A stretch of DNA of 64,000 bases from Microthrixaceae bacterium (GTDB taxonomy: Bacteria > Actinomycetota > Acidimicrobiia > Acidimicrobiales > Poriferisodalaceae): contig WTFX01000009.1 of the NCBI GenBank assembly GCA_011523825.1, positions 352,420 to 416,419 of the forward strand, given 5' to 3'. Shown here one piece after another: positions 46,711 to 55,646 of the stretch (position 1 is its first letter; every line of letters begins with the position of its first letter). The translations under genes were made by a program, and so were the position numbers. The notes beneath the pieces are model-generated. The model saw only the letters and a program-made list of their open reading frames with translations. It was not told the origin of the DNA and did no database searches.

Positions 46711-47811
46711 ATGCCAGTGGACGCCAGAGTTGTTGTGATCCCGCAGGAGGCCGGTGCCGGGCTTGAGGTGCTGGATGTGGCGCTGCCTGATCCACGCGGG
46801 CATGAGGTGGTGGTGAAGCAGTACGCGTCGGGAATCTGTCACAGCCAGCTGCACACCATTCACAACCCGCGGTCGGCACCGCAGGTGTTGGGCCACGAGT
46901 CCACTGGCGAAGTGATCGCGGTAGGGCCCGACGTGACCGGCCTGGCACCGGGCGACACGGTGATGGTCACGTGGGTGCCGAAGGACCAAGCGAGTGCACG
47001 CCGCCGGGGTGGGCCGCTGCGGCTCGATCTGGGCGATGGCCGGACTGCGACCTCAATCAATGTGTTCACGTGGGCCACCCACACCATCGCGGATGAGATG
47101 TTCGTGGTGAAGGTACCCGAGGGCATCGACGTCGAGGCCACCTGCATCATCGGCTGCGCGGTCATCACCGGCGCCGGTGCCGTGCTCCACACCGCAGGGG
47201 TGAAGGCCGCAGACAGCGTGGCCATCTTCGGCGTCGGAGGCGTCGGCTTGTCCGCGGTGGCGGCCGCCAGATTCGTCGGCGCCGATCCGATCATCGCCGT
47301 GGACCTCGCTGAGGAGAAGCTGGCGTTCGCGAAGCGCTTCGGGGCCACCCACGGCGTCAACGCCTCCGACGGCGATCCGGTGGAACAGATCAGGGCGCTC
47401 ACGACCGACGAACAACGCTTCGACATCCTGCGGCAGCCGCTTCGCGGCGTGGACTTCGCATTCGACTGCATCGGGCATCAGGGCACGATGGCGCAGATCC
47501 ACGAGGCCATCCGTGCCGGCGAGTTCGGCCAGAGCCGCGGCGGCACGGCGGTGCTCGTCGGCGTGCCGCAGCGCAACCTCGAACTCGACACGCTGCACCT
47601 GTTCATCGGGGAGCGGTCGTTCATCTCGAGTCTGGGCGGCAGCTGCGAACCGGCGGTCGATTTCCCCCGTTTCCTGCAGTGGCACGCGGACGGCGACCTT
47701 GACCTGAACGCACTGGTGACACAGCAGTACGCGATCGACGACATCGGTCAAGCGGTCAACGACCTCGAGAACGGGCGGATTGCCGGCCGGTCGATCCTGG
47801 TGTTCGACTGA
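46711..47811 (+). CDS. zinc-type alcohol dehydrogenase (MDR superfamily)
   Basis: A 366-residue medium-chain dehydrogenase. It has SGICHSQLHTIH (catalytic-Zn Cys) near residue 38, GHESTGEV near 62, the NAD motif GVGGVGLSAV near 175, and VDLAEEKLAFAKRFGATH next. The segment that normally carries the four structural-zinc cysteines (after GDTVMVTW) is KDQASARRRGGPLRLDLGDG (quoted in part), with none, so it lacks the structural zinc. The overall pattern is like class III/aryl-alcohol dehydrogenases of actinomycetes. ATG 46711 has GGGGAG six bases upstream. It is convergent with the nitroreductase (7-nt gap). Confidence 0.88.
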   Translation: MPVDARVVVIPQEAGAGLEVLDVALPDPRGHEVVVKQYASGICHSQLHTIHNPRSAPQVLGHESTGEVIAVGPDVTGLAPGDTVMVTWVPKDQASARRRGGPLRLDLGDGRTATSINVFTWATHTIADEMFVVKVPEGIDVEATCIIGCAVITGAGAVLHTAGVKAADSVAIFGVGGVGLSAVAAARFVGADPIIAVDLAEEKLAFAKRFGATHGVNASDGDPVEQIRALTTDEQRFDILRQPLRGVDFAFDCIGHQGTMAQIHEAIRAGEFGQSRGGTAVLVGVPQRNLELDTLHLFIGERSFISSLGGSCEPAVDFPRFLQWHADGDLDLNALVTQQYAIDDIGQAVNDLENGRIAGRSILVFD

Positions 47812-47818
47812 CCGGCGG

Positions 47819-48472
47819 CTACCAGCCGTTCACGTGGACGAAGTCGTCGAAGGGCTTGCGGCGGCCGGGCTTGAAGTCGGTGCCGATGGTGTGAGCCACG
47901 GGCAGCAGCGCGACCTGCTGTACGTCGTCATAGGGGATGCCCAAGATCTCCGCTACTTCCTGCTCCCGGGCGAGGTGCACGGTGGTCCAGCAGGTGCCGA
48001 GGCCCCGGTTGCGAGCGGCCAGGCAGAAGCTCCACGCCGCTTGGATGACCGATCCCCAGCGCAGCGCCTGCAGGCCAGCGGGCGCACCGTCGAGCCGGCC
48101 CTCGATGCACGGCACGAAGATCGCTGGCGTGCGTGGGAAGTTTTCCGCCAGGTAGCGGGCTGAGTCCATCATGCGCAGCCAGTCGGCGCGGGCTGCGGGG
48201 TCGCTCTCGGCTGCGGCGGCCTTGGCCAGGTAGTTGTCGTCGATGCGGCCCAGCCAGATTTCCTGGTAGATCGCCCCGACGGCCTGGCACTGCTCAGGAT
48301 CTGTCGACACCACGAAATGCCAGTCCTGGCGCAGTGATCCGGTGGGCGCCTGCAGCGCAAGCTCCAGGCATTCCCGCAGGAGCGCCCCGTCCACGGGACG
48401 GTCGAAGTCGAGCCGGCGTCTGACGGCTCGTGTGGTGGCGAGCGCCTCGTCGAGGCTCAGTGACAGCGTCAC
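47819..48472 (-). CDS. nitroreductase-family FMN protein
   Basis: A 217-residue nitroreductase-fold protein. RAVRRRLDFDRPV near residue 15 (the usual R-S-R-R-F pattern), APTGSLRQDWHFVV near 41, and GSVIQAAWSFCLAARNRGLGT near 143 followed by CWTTVHL. It uses FMN to reduce quinones, nitro groups or unsaturated aldehydes, or to supply reduced flavin; it is the nearest flavoenzyme that could serve the LLM monooxygenases of the window. The GTG start overlaps no neighbour; it lies 9 nt after the SCO6745-type gene on the same strand, suggesting co-transcription. Confidence 0.87.
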   Translation of the reverse strand: MTLSLSLDEALATTRAVRRRLDFDRPVDGALLRECLELALQAPTGSLRQDWHFVVSTDPEQCQAVGAIYQEIWLGRIDDNYLAKAAAAESDPAARADWLRMMDSARYLAENFPRTPAIFVPCIEGRLDGAPAGLQALRWGSVIQAAWSFCLAARNRGLGTCWTTVHLAREQEVAEILGIPYDDVQQVALLPVAHTIGTDFKPGRRKPFDDFVHVNGW

Positions 48473-48481
48473 CCCGCAGTC

Positions 48482-49216
48482 CTAGCCGGTGAGCGCGGCT
48501 TCGATGGCGGCTACGCCGCTGGCCAGCGCCTGAGCCTCGGCGTCGTCGAGCACTCCGTAGATCGGCGTGACGAGATCGTCAGTGAGGGCCTCGGCGGCTT
48601 CCCACTTCGCCCGATCCTCGTCCGTGACTTCGGCGTCGTTGGTCCAGCCGAACATCTCGACGTCGTCAGGGCGGCGCACACGGTGAGCCATCTCGGTCGA
48701 CAGGCCGGAAGCCACGATGGCCACGAGGTGCAGGCTGCCACGCAGCTCCCGCAAGACTGCGACGTTCTGGAACGCCCGGGCAGCAGCCTCATCGCTGCGA
48801 GGCTCGGATGCGATCGCTGCGAAGAGCGCCTGTGCGGAACTGTCGACGAGCCCGGCGTCGATCACCTTGTCGGCGGCGGTGTTGAAGGCGTCGAGACCTG
48901 CGACATCGCTGAGCTTGGCGGAGCCGAAGGCGCCTGCCCACTCCATGTAGAGCCGGCCCCCGTCACGCGGCGCCATGACTTCCTTCGCCGAGTTCCAGAT
49001 CTTCGCGATCAGATCGGGGTTGAAGTAGCCGAATGCGCTGTGCACGACCGTGGCTTCGACATCTCCGAGCACGCCGCCGCGACCCAGCGCGTAGAGGCGG
49101 AAGCCGTCGAGGCCGGCTTCCTTCCCGCGCGCCAGCGTTGCGGGGTCGAAGTAGAACATCGAGCCCATCACCGCGATGGGCGGGCACACCTTCTGGACAA
49201 GTTCACGTGTTTCCAT
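48482..49216 (-). CDS. SCO6745-family protein
   Basis: A 244-residue protein matching the actinobacterial SCO6745 family of unknown function. Family strings are FYFDPATLARGKEAGLDGFR (residues 22-41), YALGRGGVLGDVEATVVHSAFGYFNP (quoted in part) and a C-terminal VTDEDRAKWEAAE. It is mostly helical. METRELVQ at ATG 49216 is preferred over an ATG six codons upstream because the N-terminal helix starts there. It is the first of two tightly spaced minus-strand genes with the nitroreductase, which suggests a linked redox or DNA-associated role; none is established. Confidence 0.8.
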   Translation of the reverse strand: METRELVQKVCPPIAVMGSMFYFDPATLARGKEAGLDGFRLYALGRGGVLGDVEATVVHSAFGYFNPDLIAKIWNSAKEVMAPRDGGRLYMEWAGAFGSAKLSDVAGLDAFNTAADKVIDAGLVDSSAQALFAAIASEPRSDEAAARAFQNVAVLRELRGSLHLVAIVASGLSTEMAHRVRRPDDVEMFGWTNDAEVTDEDRAKWEAAEALTDDLVTPIYGVLDDAEAQALASGVAAIEAALTG

Positions 49217-49255
49217 GGGGCGACAGTGTGGCATCGCGCGTGAGCGGCCGCCCGG

Positions 49256-49996
49256 CTAGTGCAGGCGGCGGGCGAACATGTCCAGCAGCAACTCCCAGTG
49301 GCGCTCCGCCGCCGGCTTGTCGTACACCTCTCGCTGGGGGAAGACGAAGCCGTGATGGGTGCCGTCCACCCAGTAGGTCTGCGCGTCGGTGCCGGCGTCG
49401 GCGAATGCCTTGCAGAGCCGGTCGTAGTGCGCCCGGTCGACGTAGTCGTCGTGCTCGGCGGACATCACCAGCACCTCGCCGCGGATGTCGGGCGCACGCA
49501 GGTGCGGCGAGTCGGCGGCGTCGACGGCCAGCCGCACGCCGTGGATCGACGCAGCGGCCGTGATCTGGTCGGGATAGTCGGCGGCGAGCCAGATCGCCAT
49601 CGGCCCGGTCATGCAGTAGCCGGTGGTGCCGACCCGCTCGGTGCTGGCAGCCGGGTCGGCGTCGGCATAGCGCAGCAGGGCAGCCGCATCCCGGGAGACC
49701 ATCGCGTTCGACAGGTTGGTCATCAGATCGAACATGAACTTGCGGCTGGCCGGGTCGTCACGCTGCACGATGAAGCCCGGGATGTCGCGGTAGTACAGGT
49801 TCGGCAGCAGCACGTAGTACCCGACGGTGGCGATGCGCCGGGCCATGTCGTGCAGCTCTTCGCGTTTGCCAGGCGCATCCATCAGGAACAGCACGGCCGG
49901 GAAGGGCCCCGGGCGCCGCTCGCTGGGCTCGGGGTGCACGACGAAGGTGCTCATCTCGCCCTCGCCGGTGTCGATCGAGACGTGGTCTTCGAACAT
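49256..49996 (-). CDS. dienelactone hydrolase family protein
   Basis: A 246-residue alpha/beta hydrolase of the DLH family. The nucleophile is Cys in GTTGYCMTGPM (residue near 123), the acid is in SAEHDDYVD near 180, and the His in GTHHGFVFP near 212. DLH opens 4-carboxymethylenebutenolide-type lactones in chloroaromatic degradation; many homologues act on other lactones or esters. ATG 49996 has AAGGAGG 6 nt before it. It is divergent from the enoyl-CoA hydratase. Confidence 0.88.
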   Translation of the reverse strand: MFEDHVSIDTGEGEMSTFVVHPEPSERRPGPFPAVLFLMDAPGKREELHDMARRIATVGYYVLLPNLYYRDIPGFIVQRDDPASRKFMFDLMTNLSNAMVSRDAAALLRYADADPAASTERVGTTGYCMTGPMAIWLAADYPDQITAAASIHGVRLAVDAADSPHLRAPDIRGEVLVMSAEHDDYVDRAHYDRLCKAFADAGTDAQTYWVDGTHHGFVFPQREVYDKPAAERHWELLLDMFARRLH

Positions 49997-50053
49997 CGCT
50001 GCCTCCTTAGGCGCGGCCGTATGGTTCAACGGCTTGCCGCCAGCCCTCTGGCA

Positions 50054-50059
50054 TACCAT
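50054..50059 (+). promoter_or_regulatory. -10 element of leaderless enoyl-CoA hydratase gene
   Basis: TACCAT, identical to the element at 32233, lies 7 nt before ATG 50067 with no ribosome site. Confidence 0.5.
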
Positions 50060-50066
50060 CCCGGCC

Positions 50067-50882
50067 ATGCAGGCACTCGACTTCGAACCGCAGTACTTCG
50101 TCTACGAGGAGATCCGGCCCCGGGTGGCCCGCATCACCATCAACCGGCCCGAGGTGCGCAACGCCATCAATACGCCTGCCCACAAGGAGTGGTCGGACAT
50201 CTTGGATCACGCCGCCGCTGACGACGACATCTGGCTGATGGTCATCACCGGTGTCGGCCGCCAGGCGTTCTGCGCCGGCCGCGACCTGAAGCATCTGTCG
50301 ATGGTGCGGCACGCCGATGAGGCCACCCAGGCTGCCGACAGGGAGCTGATGAGCCGGGTCACCCGTCTCATCGAACGGTTCGACTATCCCAAGCCGTTGA
50401 TCGCCCAGGTGAACGGCGTGGCACTGGGCGGCGGTTTCGAGGTGGCGATGGCCTGCGACTTGGTGGTGGCTGCCGATCATGCACAGTTCGGGCTGACCGA
50501 GCCGTTGCGGGGTTTGTACGCAGGCGGCGGGGGAGTGCACCGCCTGCCACGCCAGATTCCCATGAAGCTGGCGATGGAGTACTTGCTGACGGCGCGCACC
50601 ATGAGCGCGCAGCGGGCGCTGGAGTTGGGCATCGTCAACGATGTGGTGCCCTACGACGAGCTCGAAGCAGCCACCGATCGGCTGATCGACGACATCATGC
50701 GATGTGCACCGTTGTCCATCCAAGCCACCAGGCAGGCCGCCATGCGCGGCCTCGACATGCCGCTCGGCGAGGCGTTCCACCACCCCTACCCGGCGGTCGC
50801 TCGCCTGATGGCCAGTGAAGACGTCAAGGAAGGCCCCCGAGCCTTCGCCGAGAAGCGCGAACCCAACTGGCAAGGCCGGTAG
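50067..50882 (+). CDS. enoyl-CoA hydratase/isomerase (crotonase)
   Basis: A 271-residue crotonase-fold protein with the oxyanion-hole loops AFCAGRDLKHL near 70 and ALGGGFEVAMACDLVVAA near 125, and the catalytic-acid region FGLTEPLRGLYAGGGGVHRL (near 148) with one Glu, as in hydratases and some isomerases. It acts on an acyl-CoA double bond in fatty or aromatic acid breakdown. The ATG follows a leaderless -10. The amidase gene begins 85 nt after its stop. Confidence 0.9.
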   Translation: MQALDFEPQYFVYEEIRPRVARITINRPEVRNAINTPAHKEWSDILDHAAADDDIWLMVITGVGRQAFCAGRDLKHLSMVRHADEATQAADRELMSRVTRLIERFDYPKPLIAQVNGVALGGGFEVAMACDLVVAADHAQFGLTEPLRGLYAGGGGVHRLPRQIPMKLAMEYLLTARTMSAQRALELGIVNDVVPYDELEAATDRLIDDIMRCAPLSIQATRQAAMRGLDMPLGEAFHHPYPAVARLMASEDVKEGPRAFAEKREPNWQGR

Positions 50883-50967
50883 AAGGCGGCTGCGCGAGAC
50901 TGCGCCGTTGATGGCGGGTCTGCGGACCGGCACAGCGAGCGGCAGATCCACAGCGACAGGGGCGAAG

Positions 50968-52440
50968 ATGACCGATGCAACAGCGCTGGCAGCACGTGTG
51001 CGAGCCGAGGAGACCGACACCGTTGCGACCGTCGAGGAGGCCATCAGCCGCTGCGAGCAGCTGAACCCGACGATCAACGCCATCGTCGTCGACACGTTCG
51101 GCTCAGCTCGGACGCAGGCCGCTGAACAGGCCGGCGGTGGCCATCGGGACGGGTTGCTGGCCGGGGTGCCGATCGCGCTAAAGGACCTGTTCTGCCCAGT
51201 GGAGGGCGAGCCCGCATACCAGGGCAATCGCCGACTGGCCGAGCTCGACCACCGCTACAGCGAGACCGGGGCAGTGGCACGCCGGTGGGCCGAGGCCGGC
51301 GCGATCAGCATCGGCCATTCGCACAGTCCCGAGCTCGGCGGCGGGCAGTGCCCGGGCGCGGCCGAGACGATGTTGTACGGCCCCACGCGCAACCCCTGGA
51401 ACACCGACCACACGGTGCTCGGCTCCAGCGGCGGCGCAGCAGCAGCCGTGGCGGCGGGCATCGTGCCCATTGCGCACGCCAGCGACGGCGGCGGTTCCAT
51501 CCGCATCCCCGCCAGCGCCAACGGGCTCGTCGGCCTCAAGCCGTCACGCGGCCGGATCTCGAGTGCCCCGGCCGGTGAGGGCTGGGGAGGCGGCACCACC
51601 GACGGCGCTGTCGCGCTGACCGTGCGCGACGCGGCGCTGGCGCTCGACGTGCTGGCCGGGCCTGAACCCGGCGACCCGTACATGCCGGCCCACCCCGCGC
51701 CGGCCGACGGCTATGTCGCTGAAGTCGGCCAGAGTCCCGGGCAACTGCGCATCGGGGTCAGCTCCACCATCCCGTTCGAGGACACCGATCCGTTCTGCAC
51801 CCAGGCCGCCGAAGCCGCTGCCAGCCTGCTTGACGGCCTCGGCCATCGCGTCGAGCCAGCACTGCCAGAGGCCATGGCGACCAACGACTACATGTACGAC
51901 TACGTCCGCATCATGCGCGCCAGCGCCACGGCGACGATGCGTTCCTTCGAGAGCGTGCTGGGGCGTCCGTGGGGCGAAGACGACATGGAGCCGGTCGCAT
52001 GGATCAACTACCAGCGCGGCACCAAGATCAGCGGAGCCGACATCCTGGCGAGCCGGGAACGCCTGCATCAGTTCACCCGCCGTCTCGTGCAGTGGTGGAA
52101 CCCCCAGCTCGGCGACGGCGACGGCTTCGACCTGCTGCTGACCCCCACGCTGGGCGTGGTGCCGCCGCCGGTCGGCTATCTGGTCGAGGGCGACGAGCGC
52201 ACGCTGGTGCGACGCTTGGCCAAGGTGACGCCGTACCTGCCGCAGTTCAACGTCAGCGGCCAGCCCGCCATCTCGGTGCCGCTGGGCACGCCCGAGGGCA
52301 TGTCGCCGGAGGGGCTGCCTATCGGGGTCCAGCTCGTTGCAGCGCCTGGCCGTGAGGACGTGCTGCTGCGTGTCGCTGCCCAGATGGAACAGACGGCGCC
52401 GTGGTCTCAGCGCCGCCCGCCGGTCCACGCGGCCGACTGA
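50968..52440 (+). CDS. amidase (amidase-signature family)
   Basis: A 490-residue amidase-signature enzyme with the Ser-cisSer-Lys triad: Lys in GVPIALKDLF near 72, GSSGGAAAAVAAGI (Ser) near 152 and DGGGSIRIPAS (nucleophilic Ser) near 175. It hydrolyses small amides or amide-linked groups. ATG 50968 is chosen as the start of the family pattern; ATG 50911 is an in-frame alternative adding 19 residues. It follows the enoyl-CoA hydratase and converges on the EamA gene. Confidence 0.9.
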   Translation: MTDATALAARVRAEETDTVATVEEAISRCEQLNPTINAIVVDTFGSARTQAAEQAGGGHRDGLLAGVPIALKDLFCPVEGEPAYQGNRRLAELDHRYSETGAVARRWAEAGAISIGHSHSPELGGGQCPGAAETMLYGPTRNPWNTDHTVLGSSGGAAAAVAAGIVPIAHASDGGGSIRIPASANGLVGLKPSRGRISSAPAGEGWGGGTTDGAVALTVRDAALALDVLAGPEPGDPYMPAHPAPADGYVAEVGQSPGQLRIGVSSTIPFEDTDPFCTQAAEAAASLLDGLGHRVEPALPEAMATNDYMYDYVRIMRASATATMRSFESVLGRPWGEDDMEPVAWINYQRGTKISGADILASRERLHQFTRRLVQWWNPQLGDGDGFDLLLTPTLGVVPPPVGYLVEGDERTLVRRLAKVTPYLPQFNVSGQPAISVPLGTPEGMSPEGLPIGVQLVAAPGREDVLLRVAAQMEQTAPWSQRRPPVHAAD

Positions 52441-52484
52441 ACAAGTTCCCGGCTGCGACCGGCGACGTCTGCTCGCCGCCAGCT

Positions 52485-53420
52485 CTAGGTCAGCTTGGTG
52501 CGGGATTGATCGAGCACCACCGCTGCGAGCGCGAACATCACCACGGTCATCCCGACGAACTGCCACAGCGACACCTGATCGCCCAGGAACGCCCAGGCCA
52601 TCAGCGTGCTGGTGACGGGGATGGCCAACGTCATCACCGAGCCCAGCCACGACGGGATCCGCACGAGCGACCAGTTCATCAGCATGTGGCTGGCGACCCC
52701 GGGCCCGACGGCCATGATGCCCAGCCACAGCCACGCACCCGCGGACGGCCAGTCGAAGACCTGCCCTGATGCGAGAGCGAACGGCGTAGCCACCAGCGAG
52801 CACACCAGCGCGCTGCCGGCCGTGTACTGCGCAGCGGCAATCTTCTGCGTGCTGAGCTTGGAGAACACGAAGTAGCCCGTCCAGGCGAACAGCGCCCCGA
52901 ACGCCAGCAGGTCGCCGAGCACGCTCCACTCGGGGATGCCGGCCGAACCGAACACGACGATGGCGATGCCGCCGATGGCCACCAGCGCCATGCCCCAGTG
53001 ACGCCGGCCCGGCTCCTCGCCGAATATCCGTGGCGCCAGGAAGAGCATCAGCAGCGGTTGCAATGACGCCACCACGGTGGCGTTGGCCACTGTGGTCATC
53101 CGCAGTGCGACGAAGAACAGCATGATGTCGAACGCCAGCGAGAAGCCGCCCCAGAACGAGACCTTGATCGACGACAGCCGCAGCGGCGTGCGGTTGGCCC
53201 ACAGGAACAGCGCGACGAGCCCCGTGTAGAGCCACATCCGCCAGAACACGACGGCGAGCGGCCCGAGTTCGGAGATGCCCTTGGCGATCACGCCCGACGC
53301 AGCCCAACCCACCATCGCCACGGCTGCGGCCGGCACGCCGAGCGCGCGCTCTGACATCGCGGGTGCGCCGCGCCCCCCGTACGGCGCTCCCGGCGCCGTG
53401 CCCGGTCCGCTGTCGGCCAT
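52485..53420 (-). CDS. EamA-family (DMT superfamily) transporter
   Basis: A 311-residue protein with ten predicted membrane helices in two EamA repeats, for example VPAAAVAMVGWAASGVIAKGI, LYTGLVALFLWANRT, WGMALVAIGGIAIVVFGSAG (near 140) and VTSTLMAWAFLGDQVSL near 270. Members export amino acids, nucleotide sugars or drugs. The N-terminal tail is Gly/Pro-rich. ATG 53420 is preferred to an ATG 11 codons upstream; MSERALG, 22 residues further, is also possible. It is 111 nt downstream of the MBL gene on the same strand. Confidence 0.85.
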   Translation of the reverse strand: MADSGPGTAPGAPYGGRGAPAMSERALGVPAAAVAMVGWAASGVIAKGISELGPLAVVFWRMWLYTGLVALFLWANRTPLRLSSIKVSFWGGFSLAFDIMLFFVALRMTTVANATVVASLQPLLMLFLAPRIFGEEPGRRHWGMALVAIGGIAIVVFGSAGIPEWSVLGDLLAFGALFAWTGYFVFSKLSTQKIAAAQYTAGSALVCSLVATPFALASGQVFDWPSAGAWLWLGIMAVGPGVASHMLMNWSLVRIPSWLGSVMTLAIPVTSTLMAWAFLGDQVSLWQFVGMTVVMFALAAVVLDQSRTKLT

Positions 53421-53531
53421 GTGCCTGCTCCGCCCCGCCGTTCCAGCCTGCAAATCGCGGCCGCGGGCAAGCCGAGCCGATACCCGAAGACTATGCCTCA
53501 GCGCCGCCGGGAACCCGCTGCGCGGTCGCCG

Positions 53532-54848
53532 CTATGGCGTCGTGGCTCTGTCGATGACGTCGCGGGACTCGGCGGCTGCGGCGCTGAAGATGCCGATCGA
53601 CATCAGCGACCGCTCCGCCGCCCGCCGGGCCTCGTAGATCTCGGCGCGCACGCCGTGCAAGCTCGCCGATGCCGGATCTGCTGCCACGGCCAGTTCGATC
53701 AGGTGACATGCCAGCTTGAGATCGCCGGCCTCCACCAGCTCCTGCGCCCGCCGCGCGAACACCTCGGCGCCGCCGCCCAGGCGCACCAGCTCGCCGGAAA
53801 GCTCTGCCTTGGGAGAGGGCTTGAGGTATGCCGGATCGAGGTCCCACCATCCCCCGTACAGCCGCCAGATGTTGCGGATCACAAACTCCGGCTCGTCATA
53901 CACCGGTCGCATCCACGGGCGCTCCAGCCACTCGGCCGGCAGCGACACGCTCTGGAGGATCTCGTCGAGCGATGCTCCCTCGTTCATCAGGTCGAGCGTC
54001 TGGCTGACGAGGGTCTCCAGTGACTCGGCGAGCGTCAGCAGCACCGTGGCGATCCGCTCGCGGCCCCGCACCGGCGGGCCGTGCGCCGGGACCAGCAGCT
54101 CCGGCTCCAACGCGTCCATGCGGCGCAGTGCCCGGGCCCATTCGAGCGGGTAGCGCTGCACCTTCTGCGGATTCCCGGCGTTGGGGAAGACCCACACGAC
54201 CAGGTCGCCGGGGCAGATCGCCCGGTGCGAGGGCACCCACGCCCAGGTGTGATCGTCGGTCTCGCCCTTGTCGTGATGCAGCTCGAAATCGAGCCCGCCC
54301 ACCGACAGCGAATCGTTCGAGCTGTAGGTGCGCGTCGGCCAGAGCGCGTCGCCGGGGAGGAAGCTCGGCTCGTCGCCGGTGATGCCGACACCACGCCGCC
54401 GCAACGTCGCACCGAACTGCCGACGGTTGATGATGAGGTTGTAGCCGTTGGTGGCGTTGTAACGCTCGAAGCGCGGGATCACGTTGTCGTGGCCCACCAC
54501 GAGCGGCGCCGGTTGGCCACGTTCAGCCGCATCGGCGGCCAGCGCCCCGCTGCCGCCCACATGATCAATGTGTCCGTGGGTGTACAGCAGCGTGTTGATG
54601 CGATCGCTGGACCAGCCCCTCAGCGAGTCCACCACCGCGGTGCCGTTGAGCGGCCCGCTGGCGTCGAAGCACACCAGTCCGTCGTCGGTGCCGAACGCAA
54701 CCATGTTGCTGAACGCCTCGATCACCGCCACGTTGTCGTCGATCTCGCTCAGCGCATTGTCCACCCGCACGATGCGCTCGTCGGCGATGCCCGTATCGAT
54801 CAGCCGGCTGGACAGCTCGATGGGGTCAACAGTCTTGGTCGGTGCCAT
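53532..54848 (-). CDS. MBL-fold alkylsulfatase-like hydrolase
   Basis: A 438-residue metallo-beta-lactamase-fold protein. The zinc motif is THGHIDHVGG (His91, His93, Asp95, His96), with DDHTWAWVPSH and LLVPAHGPP supplying further ligands. It has the C-terminal helical region (about 270-400, including WRLYGGWWDLDPAYLKPSP) of class III alkyl/aryl sulfatases of the SdsA1/YjcS type. It would cleave alkyl sulfates, and lacks an obvious signal peptide. It sits directly 5' of livF on the same strand, 7 nt away, so a sulfated compound imported by the Liv system is a reasonable guess. Confidence 0.85.
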   Translation of the reverse strand: MAPTKTVDPIELSSRLIDTGIADERIVRVDNALSEIDDNVAVIEAFSNMVAFGTDDGLVCFDASGPLNGTAVVDSLRGWSSDRINTLLYTHGHIDHVGGSGALAADAAERGQPAPLVVGHDNVIPRFERYNATNGYNLIINRRQFGATLRRRGVGITGDEPSFLPGDALWPTRTYSSNDSLSVGGLDFELHHDKGETDDHTWAWVPSHRAICPGDLVVWVFPNAGNPQKVQRYPLEWARALRRMDALEPELLVPAHGPPVRGRERIATVLLTLAESLETLVSQTLDLMNEGASLDEILQSVSLPAEWLERPWMRPVYDEPEFVIRNIWRLYGGWWDLDPAYLKPSPKAELSGELVRLGGGAEVFARRAQELVEAGDLKLACHLIELAVAADPASASLHGVRAEIYEARRAAERSLMSIGIFSAAAAESRDVIDRATTP

Positions 54849-54855
54849 CAGCGCC

Positions 54856-55644
54856 TCAGTCCTGCAGCAGGTAGGCCGAGTGCAGCACGTCGGGCTGGTT
54901 GATCAGCTCGGTGGCGCTGCCGTCGTACCGGATGCGACCGCCTTCGAGCACATACGCCTTGGTGGCCATCGCCAGCGCCACCTGGGCGAACTGCTCGATG
55001 AGCAGCACGGCCACCCCGCTGTCGGCCACCTCGGCCAGCACAGGCGTGAGCCGCTTCACGACGATGGGCGCCAAGCCCAGCGACAGCTCGTCCACCACGA
55101 GCACCTTCGGCCGCGATACCAACGCCTGGGCCAGCACCACCATCTGCTGCTCGCCGCCTGACAGCAGCCGCCCGAAGCTGTCCCAGCGGCGCTCCAGCTC
55201 GGGGAACAACGAGCGTGTGTAGGCGATCCCATCTTCGGCCGCCTCTTCGTCGAGCGAGTAGGTGGCGACGCGCATGTTGTCGGCCACGGTCAGATCCGTC
55301 AGCAGCCTGCGTCCCTCCGGTACCACCGACACCCCGGCGTGACGCACTCGCTCGGGTCGCCAGCTCGTGATGTCATTGCCGCCCAGACTGACGCTTCCCG
55401 AGCGCACACGGGCCAGGCCGGCGATCGCGGCGGCCAGGCTGGATTTGCCGGCACCGTTGGGTCCCAGCAGGGTGGTGATCTCGCCAGGCGGCACTTCGAG
55501 CGAGACGTCATGAACGACAGGCCGACCGCCACGGTCCACGGTCAGGTCGCCGAGCACCAGATTCGACATGTCGGTGCTGCTGGACGCGACAGCGGCCACG
55601 TCGCCGTCGGCGGATGCATCGGCGACAGACGCTTCGTCGGTCAC
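54856..55644 (-). CDS. livF: ABC transporter ATP-binding protein, branched-chain type (LivF)
   Basis: A 262-residue ATPase of the LivF group. Walker A GPNGAGKSS, signature LSGGEQQMV (well kept), Walker B KVLVVDELSLGL, and H-loop-type LLIEQFAQVAL. About 25 acidic, Ala/Ser-rich residues precede the ATPase domain, and an internal ATG (MSNLVL, residue 26) may be the true start. It is the last gene of a livK-livH-livM-livG-livF block read right to left, with the MBL gene after it. Confidence 0.92.
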   Translation of the reverse strand: MTDEASVADASADGDVAAVASSSTDMSNLVLGDLTVDRGGRPVVHDVSLEVPPGEITTLLGPNGAGKSSLAAAIAGLARVRSGSVSLGGNDITSWRPERVRHAGVSVVPEGRRLLTDLTVADNMRVATYSLDEEAAEDGIAYTRSLFPELERRWDSFGRLLSGGEQQMVVLAQALVSRPKVLVVDELSLGLAPIVVKRLTPVLAEVADSGVAVLLIEQFAQVALAMATKAYVLEGGRIRYDGSATELINQPDVLHSAYLLQD

Positions 55645-55646
55645 GG

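Noticed and set aside
51544..53307. 587-codon antisense frame over amidase and EamA genes
   Set aside because: Shadow: it is antisense to the amidase and in another frame of the EamA gene; no recognisable protein.
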